DNA of 64,000 nt, from the NCBI RefSeq assembly GCF_030123505.1, contig NZ_CP126115.1, positions 696,001 to 760,000 on the forward strand, read 5' to 3'. Source of the stretch: Neobacillus sp. YX16. Its GTDB lineage: Bacteria > Bacillota > Bacilli > Bacillales > Cytobacillaceae. The notes beneath the pieces were generated by a model. That model was not told the origin of the DNA. It saw nothing but the letters and a program-made list of their open reading frames with translations, and did no database searches. Positions within the stretch are counted from its first letter, which is position 1, and the number at the start of each line of letters is the position of its first letter. Of the stretch, positions 42,877 to 52,693 are shown one piece after another. A program made the position numbers and the translations under genes.

Positions 42877-43035
42877 TTATGCCGCTTCCTGCTGAAAACT
42901 AGGATCATTGAAGTATACAACTTCAGAAAGAATGTTAGTGCCATTCATGGTATTCAGAGCCTCTCTTGCTTGTTCCTCAGTTTCGAATTCAAACATGGAA
43001 ATAGTTGAATCTACATAACAAGTTATAATCCACAT
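42877..43035 (-). CDS. Small conserved-type protein, 52 residues
   Basis: Read on the minus strand: starts MWIITCYVDSTISMFEFETE, continues with EQAREALNTMNGTNILSEVV and ends YFNDPSFQQEAA. AGAGGAG lies 8 bases before the ATG. The pattern (short beta strands, FEFxTExEAxEAL helix, ILSEVxYFND end) resembles small Bacillus proteins I have seen without an assigned role. It forms a plausible beta-alpha-beta miniature domain. Confidence 0.75.
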   Translation of the reverse strand: MWIITCYVDSTISMFEFETEEQAREALNTMNGTNILSEVVYFNDPSFQQEAA

Positions 43036-43279
43036 GAATATTTCTCCTCTTTTAAGTTATTTCAGCCCTGCAGACTGGACATTTTTATGGCTAAAGATAT
43101 CGAATGCTGTATTATACATAAGGATGATTTAGCTGGAATGAAGTCCCTATTCAGTTTTTGAAGTAGTAATTACTAATTGATATGGACCAATGATAATGCA
43201 ATAATGAAAATAAATAAAATTTAAAAAAATGATAACGAGATATAAAAAAAAATAATATGGTAGAATTTGGGAGGGAAAA

Positions 43280-44161
43280 GTGGATTATCGTGATTGGGAA
43301 ATACTGAAGGTCCTCTATAGTCAGAAGAACCTAACGAAAGCAGCACGACTTTTGTTTATTACACAACCTGCTTTAACAAGCCGTTTAAAGCACATGCAGG
43401 ATGAATTAGGTGTGAAAATAGTAACGCGTGAAAGCAGAGGGATTCATTTTACCCTAGAGGGAGAATATCTGGTTCAATGTGCCGATAATATCCTTGCTCA
43501 GTATAACAAAATAAAAGAGCATGTCCAGAATATGAGTATTAGCGCAGGTAATGAAGTTGTAGGGACATTAAAATTGGGTGTATCTAATTTTTTTGCGAAT
43601 TATGAACTGCCTTATATTTTGAAGTTATTTAAAAGCCAGTATCCTCTTGTGGAATTTAAAGTAATTACAGGCTGGAGTAAAGATGTAAATAAACTTATAC
43701 ACAAAAAGGATGTTCATATCGGCTTTATTCGAGGTGACTATAGCTACAGAGGACTAGAGAAACATTTGTTATTTCAAGAAACAGTTTCTGTTACGTCGAG
43801 GGAATCGATTGACATTCTTGATTTGCCTAATCTTCCTAGAATTAACTATAGCGGAGATTACTTATTAAAATCATTAATTGATAATTGGTGGGCTGAAAAC
43901 TATACACATCCGCCTTTAAACAGTATAGTAGTGGATCAGGTTGATACTTGTAAGGAAATGGTTATAAACGGATTGGGCTATGGCATCTTGCCCAGCCGAA
44001 TGCTCAAGGATACAGAACAATTATATAAAAAAGATTTAACGGACCACAATGGAAATCCTATATTACGCAAAACATGGATGTATTACCATAAGGAATCCTT
44101 GGAATGGAATGTCGTAAAGGCTTTTGTAAATTTTATTGAGACATTGGAATTTATAGAGTGA
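43280..44161 (+). CDS. LysR-family transcriptional regulator
   Basis: 293 residues. The N-terminal winged HTH (DWEILKVLYSQKNLTKAARLLFITQPALTSRLKHMQDELGVKIVTRESRGI) is followed by a two-lobe effector domain (GTLKLGVSNFFANYELP...). GTG start behind GGGAGG. The target is unknown: the divergent upstream neighbour is the 52-residue gene and no obvious structural partner is adjacent. Confidence 0.92.
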   Translation: MDYRDWEILKVLYSQKNLTKAARLLFITQPALTSRLKHMQDELGVKIVTRESRGIHFTLEGEYLVQCADNILAQYNKIKEHVQNMSISAGNEVVGTLKLGVSNFFANYELPYILKLFKSQYPLVEFKVITGWSKDVNKLIHKKDVHIGFIRGDYSYRGLEKHLLFQETVSVTSRESIDILDLPNLPRINYSGDYLLKSLIDNWWAENYTHPPLNSIVVDQVDTCKEMVINGLGYGILPSRMLKDTEQLYKKDLTDHNGNPILRKTWMYYHKESLEWNVVKAFVNFIETLEFIE

Positions 44162-44324
44162 TCACCTTGAAAGAGCTTGGTTATTCCATGCTCTATTTTT
44201 ATTAAGTGCGCAAGCAAATAAATGAGGTTAAAAATTATTGTAAAAATATCCATGATGAATTAGAAGAGATAGACAGAGCCATTTCAATTACGGTTTGTAA
44301 ACCTTCTTTCATTTTCCTCTCCCA

Positions 44325-45164
44325 TTAAGCGTGCAGCCAGTCATAGTACATAACTTCGCCTGTCTCGAGCACATAACGGAACGACTTCCTCTCACATTGA
44401 TTTTCAAACAATTGTTCGAGATAGAATTCTTTTATTTTGTTGGTTAAAATGCCATAAAAGAAGGCTATTGGTTTTACCACCAGCTTGGTAGATTTCAACT
44501 TACGGACCAGCTGCTTAAAGGACTGAATAGCAATAGCGAGAACGTCCTCAGTATTTTGCGTACCCTCAAATCGAAATGCTGCGATTTGTACCATATGCCA
44601 GTATTCTTCAATCGTCTTTGCATCAGAAAAGAAGTATTTTACTAGCTGGACAAATGTCTGTGGAACTTTATCACTAACAAAAGTGTAATCGAGTTCAATC
44701 GGCGCTTGGTTACGTTTATTAATCTTTTTATTATTTGTTTTTAAAAGATTATTAGTTTCTTTAGGGTGGTCCAATTTATTCTCCTTGGGTGGTTCACTTT
44801 GTGGGAAACGATTAAAGCTGTATAAGTTGCTAGACTGTGATCCATTTTTGCGTTCAGTTTCATAGATGGTGAGGATTCCTAATTCTTTTGCTTTGAGGAT
44901 CATCCGTTTAAACGTTGAGCGGGAGATACCGTTACCTTGATACTCTTCATTAATTGCTTTTAGTAACGTTCCAATCTTTGCATTACAAACACCAGGAACT
45001 TTTACAGAAAAACGAACCAGCCGTTTCAACCCGACCAATTCCCCCTTCGAAAACGCCTGCTTCTTCACTGCCAACCACATCTCTACATGTGTATTGAACT
45101 CTTTCACACTTTTAAACTGAGAATACCCTTCAAACCCTTCAATTCTGCCTGATTTTAAATTCAT
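44325..45164 (-). CDS. HTH-containing protein of unknown function
   Basis: 279 residues. The N-terminal part (about 45-120) looks like a replication-initiator or DnaD-like winged helix (ELVGLKRLVRFSVKVPGVCNAKIGTLLKAINEEYQGNGISRSTFKRMILKAKELGILTIYETERKNGSQSSNLY). A Lys/Asn-rich linker (KETNNLLKTNNKKINKRNQ) leads to a helical C-terminal domain. Ribosome binding site AAAGGGTGGTG. Similar proteins occur scattered in Bacillus chromosomes. DNA binding is inferred from the helix pattern only. Confidence 0.6.
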   Translation of the reverse strand: MNLKSGRIEGFEGYSQFKSVKEFNTHVEMWLAVKKQAFSKGELVGLKRLVRFSVKVPGVCNAKIGTLLKAINEEYQGNGISRSTFKRMILKAKELGILTIYETERKNGSQSSNLYSFNRFPQSEPPKENKLDHPKETNNLLKTNNKKINKRNQAPIELDYTFVSDKVPQTFVQLVKYFFSDAKTIEEYWHMVQIAAFRFEGTQNTEDVLAIAIQSFKQLVRKLKSTKLVVKPIAFFYGILTNKIKEFYLEQLFENQCERKSFRYVLETGEVMYYDWLHA

Positions 45165-45408
45165 ATAAATGCACCACCCTTTTCTACCCTTTATATATGG
45201 AAATAGAGGGCAAAAGGACAGGTTCGTTTGCAGAAAGTTGTTACAGAATTGTGTACTTCATAAGGACCAAAGGGACGGTTCTTCCGGCTTTTTTGGAAGG
45301 AGTTAATCATTGCAAACAGTGTCTGGCATATTTCGTATTTTCTATGGTGCAATGTATTCCTATATACTTATAATTAAATTAACAATCTTGAAAAGAGTGT
45401 GAAAGAGA

Positions 45409-46083
45409 ATGACAGTATTAAAAAATGATTGGGCACCTTTATTAGAGGAGGAATTTGAAAAAACGTATTATCAACTCTTAAGGAAAAAACTGCAGGCGGA
45501 ATATCAAACAAAGGTCATTTATCCGGATCAACAAGATATTTTTAACGCCCTCCACTACACTTCCTATAAAGATACGAAAGTAGTCATTATCGGCCAGGAT
45601 CCTTATCATGGCCCTGGACAAGCTCATGGTTTAAGTTTTTCCGTTAAACCGGGAGTGAAAGTCCCTCCATCATTACGCAATATTTATAAAGAGCTGCAGG
45701 ATGATTTGGGTTGCACGATTCCTAATCATGGATACCTAGTGGATTGGGCCAAACAGGGGGTTTTGATGCTGAATGCGGTGCTGACAGTCCAGGCTGGAAA
45801 TGCAAACTCACATAAAGGTCTGGGTTGGGAGTTGTTTACCAATAGAGTCATAGAAATATTGAATCAAAGGGAGACACCTGTCATTTTCATCCTTTGGGGC
45901 AATTTCGCACAACAAAAACAACAGTTGATTACGTCATCCCATCACTTCATAATTAAATCTCCTCATCCGAGCCCATTTTCTGCCCATAGTGGCTTCTTTG
46001 GCAGCCGGCCATTTTCTAAAGCGAATATGTACTTGAGGGAAATTGGGAGTAATGAGATTGATTGGCGGATAAAAGATCTATAG
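45409..46083 (+). CDS. ung: Uracil-DNA glycosylase
   Basis: 224 residues, family 1 UDG. The water-activating loop [18 protein letters not shown] is at about residues 63-80, then [23 protein letters not shown], and the minor-groove Leu loop [18 protein letters not shown]. It removes uracil from DNA in base excision repair. Length and sequence match Bacillus Ung closely. The ribosome binding site is weak (GAAAGAG). Confidence 0.97.
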   Translation: MTVLKNDWAPLLEEEFEKTYYQLLRKKLQAEYQTKVIYPDQQDIFNALHYTSYKDTKVVIIGQDPYHGPGQAHGLSFSVKPGVKVPPSLRNIYKELQDDLGCTIPNHGYLVDWAKQGVLMLNAVLTVQAGNANSHKGLGWELFTNRVIEILNQRETPVIFILWGNFAQQKQQLITSSHHFIIKSPHPSPFSAHSGFFGSRPFSKANMYLREIGSNEIDWRIKDL

Positions 46084-46226
46084 GTAAAGGCAATGTTCCT
46101 ACAAACCAATGGAACTAATTGATAAGTAATTTTTGGCAGGTGGGAAAGTTTTAGTCTTGGTATGTCTTATCGTTCTTCCATATTATCCTTTTACCTCTCA
46201 TCCTATTTACAGCAATAGTTTTTTTA

Positions 46227-46285
46227 CATAGAAATCTAATTCATTGGAAATTATGATACGGTCACCGTAAGTAAGTGAGGTTTGA
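46227..46285. repeat. CCTCATTT/AAATGAGG-family repeat, copy R4
   Basis: Shares TTCATTGGAA-TTATGATACGGT with copy R1 and ends AAGTGAGGTTT. The inner dyad is TTATGATACGGT-CACCGTAA. Confidence 0.65.
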
Positions 46286-46315
46286 TAAATAGATAAAGGA
46301 ATGGAGTGGTTTTAA

Positions 46316-47551
46316 ATGAATCAATCTCTTCAGATGGGAGCAAATACAGTTTTAAGTTCGCCAAAAGGTAATGTTACTGTTAGGTACGAGATTTCTAATT
46401 CGATCGATATTTCTTTAACAGCTTTTCTTTTAACTGATTCAGATAAGGTTCAAGGAGATAGCGGGATTATATTTTATAATCAACCAAAGAGTGCTTCTGG
46501 TGTAGCTACCCTTATACCAACTGAGGTAGTAGGTAATGCAAAAGTACATAAAATTAATTTTGATATGAGTAAAGTCCCTGAAGGAATTACGAAAATAGCG
46601 ATAACTCTTACAGAGGATAATAGCACGGGATTTTCAAATGTAAAGAATTTAAAGGCAGAGGTATGTACCGATAATACGATTATCCAGTTAACCCCATCTA
46701 GTTTCACAAATGAAAATGGAATCGTAGTATTAGATTTATATCTAAGGAATGGCCAGATAAAGGCAAAATCAATTTGGCGTGGGTTTGATTCTGGGCTTGA
46801 AGGGTTATGTAAAAATTACGGTGTGGAGGTTGTATCTGATGAGCAAAGCAAGCCTTCTGAACCTAAACCTATACAAAAACAAACCGCAAAAGAACCTGAT
46901 ACGCCTCAAACCGTTCCTGAAAATAACACGATGTCACTGATAAGCCTTGAAAAGGTAAAGGGTAAAATAAGTCTCGAAAAAGGCCAAAGACCAGTGATCA
47001 TTGAAAAAACACCAGAAATTACGGCTACGGTATCTTGGAAGACTGGGACAGATTATGATATTTATGCTTTAGTCTATACAAAGGATGGTAAGCAAATAGA
47101 TGTTGCGATGTTTGGGGCAAAAGGAACTCCTCCACTTAGAAGTTTTGGCAACGGAGCAGTAGAACATATGGGGGATGTTAGGAGAAATAGCGGATCAACT
47201 AAGACAGAAGTTATTAAATTAAGGTTAAATAATGATATTCTCGCAGTTGTTCCTGTGGTTTATTCTGCTCAGTCAAATGGGACAGGCTCATTCTATAGAT
47301 ACAAGGTGTCCATGAGTATAGATAATCATAATGGAACCTCTGTAACCATATCTGCAAAAAATGCAAATAATAATGATAGAATTTATTCTTGTGTACCCGG
47401 TATCCTTCATAATACACCAGAAGGAGTAATTATTAGTCCATTAGAGCTTTATAGTTCACCGAACTCAGAGCTTAGACCTAAACTTAGGATGGGATCTTCC
47501 AATATGGTAGAAGTAATAATGGATAAAGGACCAAAAAATGATTACAAGTAG
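46316..47551 (+). CDS. Two-domain TerD-family stress protein
   Basis: 411 residues. TerD domain 1 (about 1-175) has the family pattern SIDISLTAFLLTDSDKV with acidic Ca2+-binding residues, GIIFYNQPKSASG, and DLYLRNGQIKAKSIWRGFDSGLEGLCKNYGV. A Pro/Lys-rich linker (about 180-205) leads to a second, diverged TerD-like domain (TATVSWKTGTDYDIYALVYTKDGKQIDVAMFGA...). TerD proteins belong to tellurite and phage-linked stress systems. No other ter genes are nearby, so it is an orphan. Confidence 0.85.
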   Translation: MNQSLQMGANTVLSSPKGNVTVRYEISNSIDISLTAFLLTDSDKVQGDSGIIFYNQPKSASGVATLIPTEVVGNAKVHKINFDMSKVPEGITKIAITLTEDNSTGFSNVKNLKAEVCTDNTIIQLTPSSFTNENGIVVLDLYLRNGQIKAKSIWRGFDSGLEGLCKNYGVEVVSDEQSKPSEPKPIQKQTAKEPDTPQTVPENNTMSLISLEKVKGKISLEKGQRPVIIEKTPEITATVSWKTGTDYDIYALVYTKDGKQIDVAMFGAKGTPPLRSFGNGAVEHMGDVRRNSGSTKTEVIKLRLNNDILAVVPVVYSAQSNGTGSFYRYKVSMSIDNHNGTSVTISAKNANNNDRIYSCVPGILHNTPEGVIISPLELYSSPNSELRPKLRMGSSNMVEVIMDKGPKNDYK

Positions 47552-47643
47552 AACTTATTAATAGGTGTAGGTTTCTAATGGATAATGCCCAGATTAATAA
47601 AAACCTCACATCACTATGACATAGTTTCATAAGCCCATGGCGG

Positions 47644-47690
47644 TAGGATCTTTTATTCTTCATCGAATAGAAGATCTTTTTATTTCTTCC
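47644..47690 (+). terminator. terD-like gene terminator
   Basis: AGGATCTTTTATTC folds back on GAATAGAAGATCTTT, followed by TTATTTC. Confidence 0.75.
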
Positions 47691-47769
47691 CATATACTGT
47701 ACAATTTTTATATATCCAAAAAATAACATTAACAGGACAGACATTAATTATATAGTCAGGGGAAAATCG

Positions 47770-50583
47770 ATGGATACGGTTGAAAAGAAGTTAATTGTGA
47801 ATTCCGATAAGGGGAACTTATTAAGAGAATTAGTAAGATCAATGAATGAATGTGATCGGTTCTATTTTAGTGTAGCTTTCATTAACTATAGCGGCTTGCA
47901 GCTTTTGCTTGATCCTTTAAAGGAAGCTGAAGAAAAGGGAGTCAAAGGAAAAATCATTACTTCCACTTATCTTAATTTCACTGATGCAAAGGCTTTGGAA
48001 AAGATTAAAGAGTTTAATAATGTGGATTTAAAGGTTTTTGTTACGGACAAAGAGATCGGCTTCCATACGAAAGCATACATTTTTGAGTATAAAGATAGCT
48101 ATAAGGTGATTATTGGTTCCTCGAACATTACTCAAAGTGCATTGAAAAGCAATATTGAATGGAATGTAGAAATAATCACTAAAGAGAATGGCAGATTTAT
48201 CCAGGATGTTTTAAAGGAATATGATTATCTTTGGAATATGAGTGAGGTTGCAGATCAAGATTTTATTAATAGATATGAAGAGTTTCTTAGGAGCTTTAAG
48301 GATACAAAGCAATCACGAAATTTGATCTATGAAAGTAAAAAATACATTGTCCCAAATAGAATGCAAAGAAGAGCTACAGAGAATTTAGAGAGACTGAGAA
48401 ACTTTGGGGAGAAAAAGGCGCTTGTCATTGCAGCGACCGGTACGGGTAAAACTTACATGTCTGCATTTGATGTGAAAAGCTTTAAACCAAAGAGGCTTCT
48501 CTTTATTGTTCATAGAGAAGAAATCTTGAAAAAAGCAAAGGAAACCTTCGAGCTTTTATTACCAAATGAGGGGTTATCATTTGGTCTACTCACAGGTAAC
48601 CATAAACAAAAAAATGTGGATTATGTGTTTGCCACTATTCAAACCATATCTAAATGTTTTCATGAATTTAAAAGGGATGAATTTGAATATCTGGTCATTG
48701 ATGAAGCACATCATGCAACTAGCCCAACTTATCAAGCTGTATTAGACTACTTCGATCCTAAATTCACCTTAGGGATGACTGCAACGCCAGAGCGCAGTGA
48801 CGGTTATAATGTCTTTGACCTTTTTGATAATAATGTGGCAATCGAGGTCCGCTTGCATGAAGCGCTTGAGGACGAGCTAGTTATTCCTTTTCACTACTTT
48901 GGAATTACAGATATTGAAGGTATAGATTTGAGTGATGTGAACATTGACGATATTGCTGAGATCACAAAAAGGTTAAAGGTTAACGAACGTGTTGATTTTA
49001 TTATTGAGAAAATGGACTTCTATGGGCATGACGGTGAGAAAAGGAAGGGCCTAGGCTTCTGCGCCAGTATCGAGCATGCTCAGTATATGGCTAGTGAATT
49101 TAATAAAAAGGGCTATCAGAGTGTGTGTTTACACGGTGGAGATTCACCCGAAACACGTGAACGATTTATTAATCAATTAGAGAGCGACCATGACCAACTA
49201 GAATTTATTTTTACTGTTGATATCTTTAATGAAGGTGTTGATATTCCTTCTGTTAATACAGTACTAATGTTAAGACCGACTAATTCACCAATTGTATTTA
49301 TTCAGCAGCTTGGTAGGGGTTTACGTAAGCATGCAGAAAAAACTTTCTTAACGGTTCTCGATTTTATTGGGAACCATAACAAAACATTCCTAATTGCACT
49401 AGCATTAAATGGAAGTCGTTATTATGATAAAGAAAGTTTGAAGGTAGCAGTTGCAACCGGATTTGCTAATATACCTGGGTGTACCCATATCCAAATGGAT
49501 AAAATAACTCAGGAAAGAATATTGAATCAGATTGATAGCGAAAACTTTAATTCAATGAAGTACCTGAAGGAAGAGTATTTTGAATTTAAGAAACTCAATC
49601 AAGGTCGGATACCATTCTTACTATTGGATTATTTGAAATATGATGGAGCTCCTGATCCCGTTAAATTCATTGATCGGGAAAAAACATACGTACAATTTGT
49701 GGCTAAAGTGGAGAAGGATGATTATTTAAAGGAGCTTTTACAAAATGAGGCGTTTGAAGGTGCTTTAAAAGAATTGTCCAGCAAGCTTCCACTAAAGCGA
49801 ATTTACGAGTTTGTAATTATTCGATATTTATTAGAACACGATGAAATAAATCTTGAAATAGCAAAGAAACAAATATTAAAGATGATAACTGAAGTTGATG
49901 ATGATAGTGTTCTCCATGCCTTTGAGTGCCTGAATCAAAACTACTATGATAGTGTCCAGATAAAGAATAAGCCCAAATTAGTTCAATATAGCGACGACAA
50001 ACTTATTAAGACTCCACTTTTTAAAGAGCTATTGGAAAATGAAGATTACAGGAAGTTTATTGAAGATATTATTACCTATGGGATTTTCCGATATGAAAAG
50101 GAATTTAAAGCTAATTACTACGGTGTTCCGCATTTTAAACTTTATGAGCAATATCAAATGATAGATGCAGCTTTACTTTCTAATTATCGTAAAATCCATA
50201 GTTCCTTTAGAGGGTCAGGATTGTTAGCAAATGGGAATGAGTATTTTCTATTTATTGATTTACATAAAGAAGAGGATGTTAAAGAAAGTATTAATTATAA
50301 AGATAAATTTATTAGTCCCCACGAATTCCAATGGCAATCAGTGAATAGTACAACCCAACAGTCTGAAAGAGGAAAAAATATTATTTTTAATAAACAACGT
50401 GGAGTTAATCTTCACTTGTTCATTCGTAAGTATAAAGAGATTGATGGTAAGACCGAGCCTTATATTTATATTGGTAAAGGTAATTCAGTCGAATTCGAAG
50501 GTGATAAGCCAATTACAGTATGGATGGAATTAGAAAATGAAGTACCAGCAAGTTTATATACAGAGTTTACAAAAAAGGTTTAG
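47770..50583 (+). CDS. PLD-nuclease/SF2 helicase/DUF3427 protein
   Basis: 937 residues. The N-terminal phospholipase-D-like nuclease domain has one HxK motif (H99-T-K101) followed by IIGSSNITQSAL. The SF2 helicase core has Walker A ATGTGKT (222-228), Walker B DEAH (311-314), MTATPERSDG, and motif VI QQLGRGLR near residue 505. The C-terminal DUF3427 region (about 560-937) is of unknown function. This composition is typical of restriction- or defence-like DNA-processing enzymes. It is convergent with a NUDIX gene 18 bases away. A defence role is inference. Confidence 0.9.
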   Translation: MDTVEKKLIVNSDKGNLLRELVRSMNECDRFYFSVAFINYSGLQLLLDPLKEAEEKGVKGKIITSTYLNFTDAKALEKIKEFNNVDLKVFVTDKEIGFHTKAYIFEYKDSYKVIIGSSNITQSALKSNIEWNVEIITKENGRFIQDVLKEYDYLWNMSEVADQDFINRYEEFLRSFKDTKQSRNLIYESKKYIVPNRMQRRATENLERLRNFGEKKALVIAATGTGKTYMSAFDVKSFKPKRLLFIVHREEILKKAKETFELLLPNEGLSFGLLTGNHKQKNVDYVFATIQTISKCFHEFKRDEFEYLVIDEAHHATSPTYQAVLDYFDPKFTLGMTATPERSDGYNVFDLFDNNVAIEVRLHEALEDELVIPFHYFGITDIEGIDLSDVNIDDIAEITKRLKVNERVDFIIEKMDFYGHDGEKRKGLGFCASIEHAQYMASEFNKKGYQSVCLHGGDSPETRERFINQLESDHDQLEFIFTVDIFNEGVDIPSVNTVLMLRPTNSPIVFIQQLGRGLRKHAEKTFLTVLDFIGNHNKTFLIALALNGSRYYDKESLKVAVATGFANIPGCTHIQMDKITQERILNQIDSENFNSMKYLKEEYFEFKKLNQGRIPFLLLDYLKYDGAPDPVKFIDREKTYVQFVAKVEKDDYLKELLQNEAFEGALKELSSKLPLKRIYEFVIIRYLLEHDEINLEIAKKQILKMITEVDDDSVLHAFECLNQNYYDSVQIKNKPKLVQYSDDKLIKTPLFKELLENEDYRKFIEDIITYGIFRYEKEFKANYYGVPHFKLYEQYQMIDAALLSNYRKIHSSFRGSGLLANGNEYFLFIDLHKEEDVKESINYKDKFISPHEFQWQSVNSTTQQSERGKNIIFNKQRGVNLHLFIRKYKEIDGKTEPYIYIGKGNSVEFEGDKPITVWMELENEVPASLYTEFTKKV

Positions 50584-50612
50584 TCTTCTCATTTGAGAAG
50601 ACTATTTTTCTT
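50582..50612. terminator. Shared bidirectional terminator
   Basis: AGTCTTCTC pairs with GAGAAGACT around ATTT. The stem includes the helicase stop codon and abuts the NUDIX stop; TTTTTC follows on the plus side. Confidence 0.85.
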
Positions 50613-51000
50613 GAATTAACTGCTCCACAGCTGGAATATCCGCTGGTGCCCACTTGAGAGATTCAAGATTTTCTCTTTTTAACCAGATTAACTTTGAATG
50701 CTCACTCGGAGTTGGCGTACCCTCGATAACTTTGCAGTTAATTGATATCAAATTAATGATAAATGTTTCATATTCATGTATGTTGTCGTTAAAGATTTCT
50801 TTTGTTGTTTCAATTTTACATTCCAATTCTTCATCTATTTCTCTTTCGAGTGCTGAGTATATATCTTCATTTGCTTCCACCTTGCCACCTGGAAACTCCC
50901 ACATATTAGGAATCGACATTTCTGGAGATCTCAGTGCACATAATATTTCATTATTTTCATTTTCAATAATAGCAGCAACTACTTTTACAAGTTTTTTCAT
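50602..51000 (-). CDS. NUDIX (MutT-like) nucleoside triphosphate pyrophosphohydrolase
   Basis: 132 residues with a complete Nudix box, GGKVEANEDIYSALEREIDEEL (about residues 38-59), preceded by NMWEFP, the pattern of 8-oxo-dGTP/(deoxy)nucleotide pyrophosphohydrolases. Strong AGGAGGC before the ATG. It is convergent with the PLD-helicase-DUF3427 gene. I recall NUDIX proteins as frequent neighbours of DUF3427 helicases, which may make them a functional pair. Confidence 0.9.
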   Translation of the reverse strand: MKKLVKVVAAIIENENNEILCALRSPEMSIPNMWEFPGGKVEANEDIYSALEREIDEELECKIETTKEIFNDNIHEYETFIINLISINCKVIEGTPTPSEHSKLIWLKRENLESLKWAPADIPAVEQLIQEK

Positions 51001-51181
51001 GATAGCCTCCTAATGATATCTATATTCATAATAATATCATTTTTTTAAATTTGATTCTTTTAACAGGTTAATGGAGTGTGGGGTTTTTGACCAGCAACCA
51101 AAGTATAAATTTAGTTCAATCCCAAACAATATAGAAGAAAAATGGATTGAATAAAAAATTTATTCAAAGGGACTGAACAAG

Positions 51182-52462
51182 ATGCTAGATGAGAAAAGCC
51201 TCATACATAAAAGTGAAAAAACTTTATTCACTTTCTCAATCATTCTTAGTGTTATAGCTATCATTATTCTATTTGTGTCGCTGATTGGGATTGCAATCTT
51301 TTTTGGACTGGCACTCGCTACGTTGGTTTCCCACGCTGTTTCAATGGCCTATATCCGTCTGAATGGTATTCAGCTTTCTGCCAATCAATTTGGTGACCTT
51401 TATAACAGGGTATCGGCTCTAAGCAAGAGGCTTGGGATTGAGGATATACCTGAAGTGTATATTATTGAATCAGGAGGAGCACTTAACGCCTTTGCATCCC
51501 GTATATTTGGGTTGTTTGGTAAAAACATTGTTGTCCTCTATTCTGATATCGTGGATCTGGTCGAGAACGGCTGTGAGGATGAATTGGAGTTTGTCATTGC
51601 CCATGAATTGGCACATGTGAAGAGAAATCATGTCGTGAAGCAGTTGCTTACTTTTTTGGCTATGTGGATTCCATTTCTAGGCGAGGCCTATTCGAGAGCT
51701 TGTGAATTCACAGCCGATCGAATGGCTGTTGCCTGTACGGAAAAGCCCGACAAAGCAATCCGGGCACTAACGGTTTTCGCAGCCGGTAAGTATTTATTTC
51801 GAGATGTGAACAAACAGGAATATTTGAATCAGTACAATGATAAAAAGGGATTTTTTATCTCTTTGACGGAGCTTTTATCTACACACCCTGCTATTCCGAG
51901 GAGAATTTTCGAAATTGAAGCTCAGATAGGGGAGAGTACGGTTGTACTAAAGAAAAAATCCAAAGCCGGAGTTTTTGCGATTCTTATTTCCACGATTCTT
52001 GCGGGTGCTTTAGTCATCTGGACGGGCTACTCACTAATTAAAGATGTAATCAATTTTACAGAGGAATTTTTACCATCAGGAGATTTGACTGCTGTAATGG
52101 AAGCCACTTTGAATGGTGATGCGGAAGAAGTTAGCCGGTTATTGAAAGAAGGGGCAGACCCAAATGAACAAGAGCCAGAAGGTGGAACGACTGCGTTAAA
52201 TCTTGCAGCTGATAATGATCAATTGGAGGTAGCACAAATTTTATTAGAAAATGGTGCTGATCCTAACTTACCGGACAATTACGGTTACACACCATTGATG
52301 GGCGCAGTATTTATGGAAAACAAAGAGATGGTGCAGTTACTATTAGAAGCAGGTGCTGATCCTAATTTTGAAAATGAGGAAGCGATGTCTGCTCTTACTT
52401 ATGCTGAGGATTTTGGATACACTGAGCTCGTGGAACTGATGACAAAAGGTAAAAATAAGTAA
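51182..52462 (+). CDS. M48 zinc protease fused to ankyrin repeats
   Basis: 426 residues. Two N-terminal membrane helices (about 15-58), then an HtpX/Ste24-like M48 domain with HELAH at 141-145, third zinc ligand E175 (ACEFTADRMA) and STHPAIPRRI. A third membrane helix (about 262-285) is followed by ankyrin repeats (about 300-420: DAEEVSRLLKEGADPN, LEVAQILLENGADPN, KEMVQLLLEAGADPN). The protease probably acts in membrane protein quality control; the ankyrin tail would present or select partners. Ribosome binding site AAAGGGA; monocistronic. Confidence 0.9.
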   Translation: MLDEKSLIHKSEKTLFTFSIILSVIAIIILFVSLIGIAIFFGLALATLVSHAVSMAYIRLNGIQLSANQFGDLYNRVSALSKRLGIEDIPEVYIIESGGALNAFASRIFGLFGKNIVVLYSDIVDLVENGCEDELEFVIAHELAHVKRNHVVKQLLTFLAMWIPFLGEAYSRACEFTADRMAVACTEKPDKAIRALTVFAAGKYLFRDVNKQEYLNQYNDKKGFFISLTELLSTHPAIPRRIFEIEAQIGESTVVLKKKSKAGVFAILISTILAGALVIWTGYSLIKDVINFTEEFLPSGDLTAVMEATLNGDAEEVSRLLKEGADPNEQEPEGGTTALNLAADNDQLEVAQILLENGADPNLPDNYGYTPLMGAVFMENKEMVQLLLEAGADPNFENEEAMSALTYAEDFGYTELVELMTKGKNK

Positions 52463-52490
52463 CATCGGGGAATCCTATAGTGAATTAATT

Positions 52491-52523
52491 TAAAAGGGTT
52501 GGTCCCATTGGGGCTAACCCTTT
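52491..52523 (+). terminator. M48-ankyrin gene terminator
   Basis: AAAGGGTTGGTCCC folds with GGGGCTAACCCTTT, followed by ATC; imperfect T-run. Confidence 0.7.
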
Positions 52524-52660
52524 ATCAATAAGATTAAACTAAATCATTTGGTGCTTTCAATTCGCTAACAGTGGAGTTTAAAAAGTCAAAATGATAGAAT
52601 TTCAATTATTACTAATGTTAAAAAAGGCGTTTAACTTCTAAAATGATGTATGAAAAAAAC

Positions 52661-52678
52661 TAATCAAACGTTTAATTA
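52661..52678. promoter_or_regulatory. Palindromic operator copy A
   Basis: TAATCAAACGTTTAATTA, one mismatch from the perfect 18-bp palindrome. Confidence 0.65.
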
Positions 52679-52693
52679 AATCGGGTGGTAAAC

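Noticed and set aside
44207..44328. Small ORF starting MRKQINEVKNYCKNIHDELE
   Set aside because: The GTG has no ribosome binding site and the C-terminal part loses coding character; perhaps a gene remnant.
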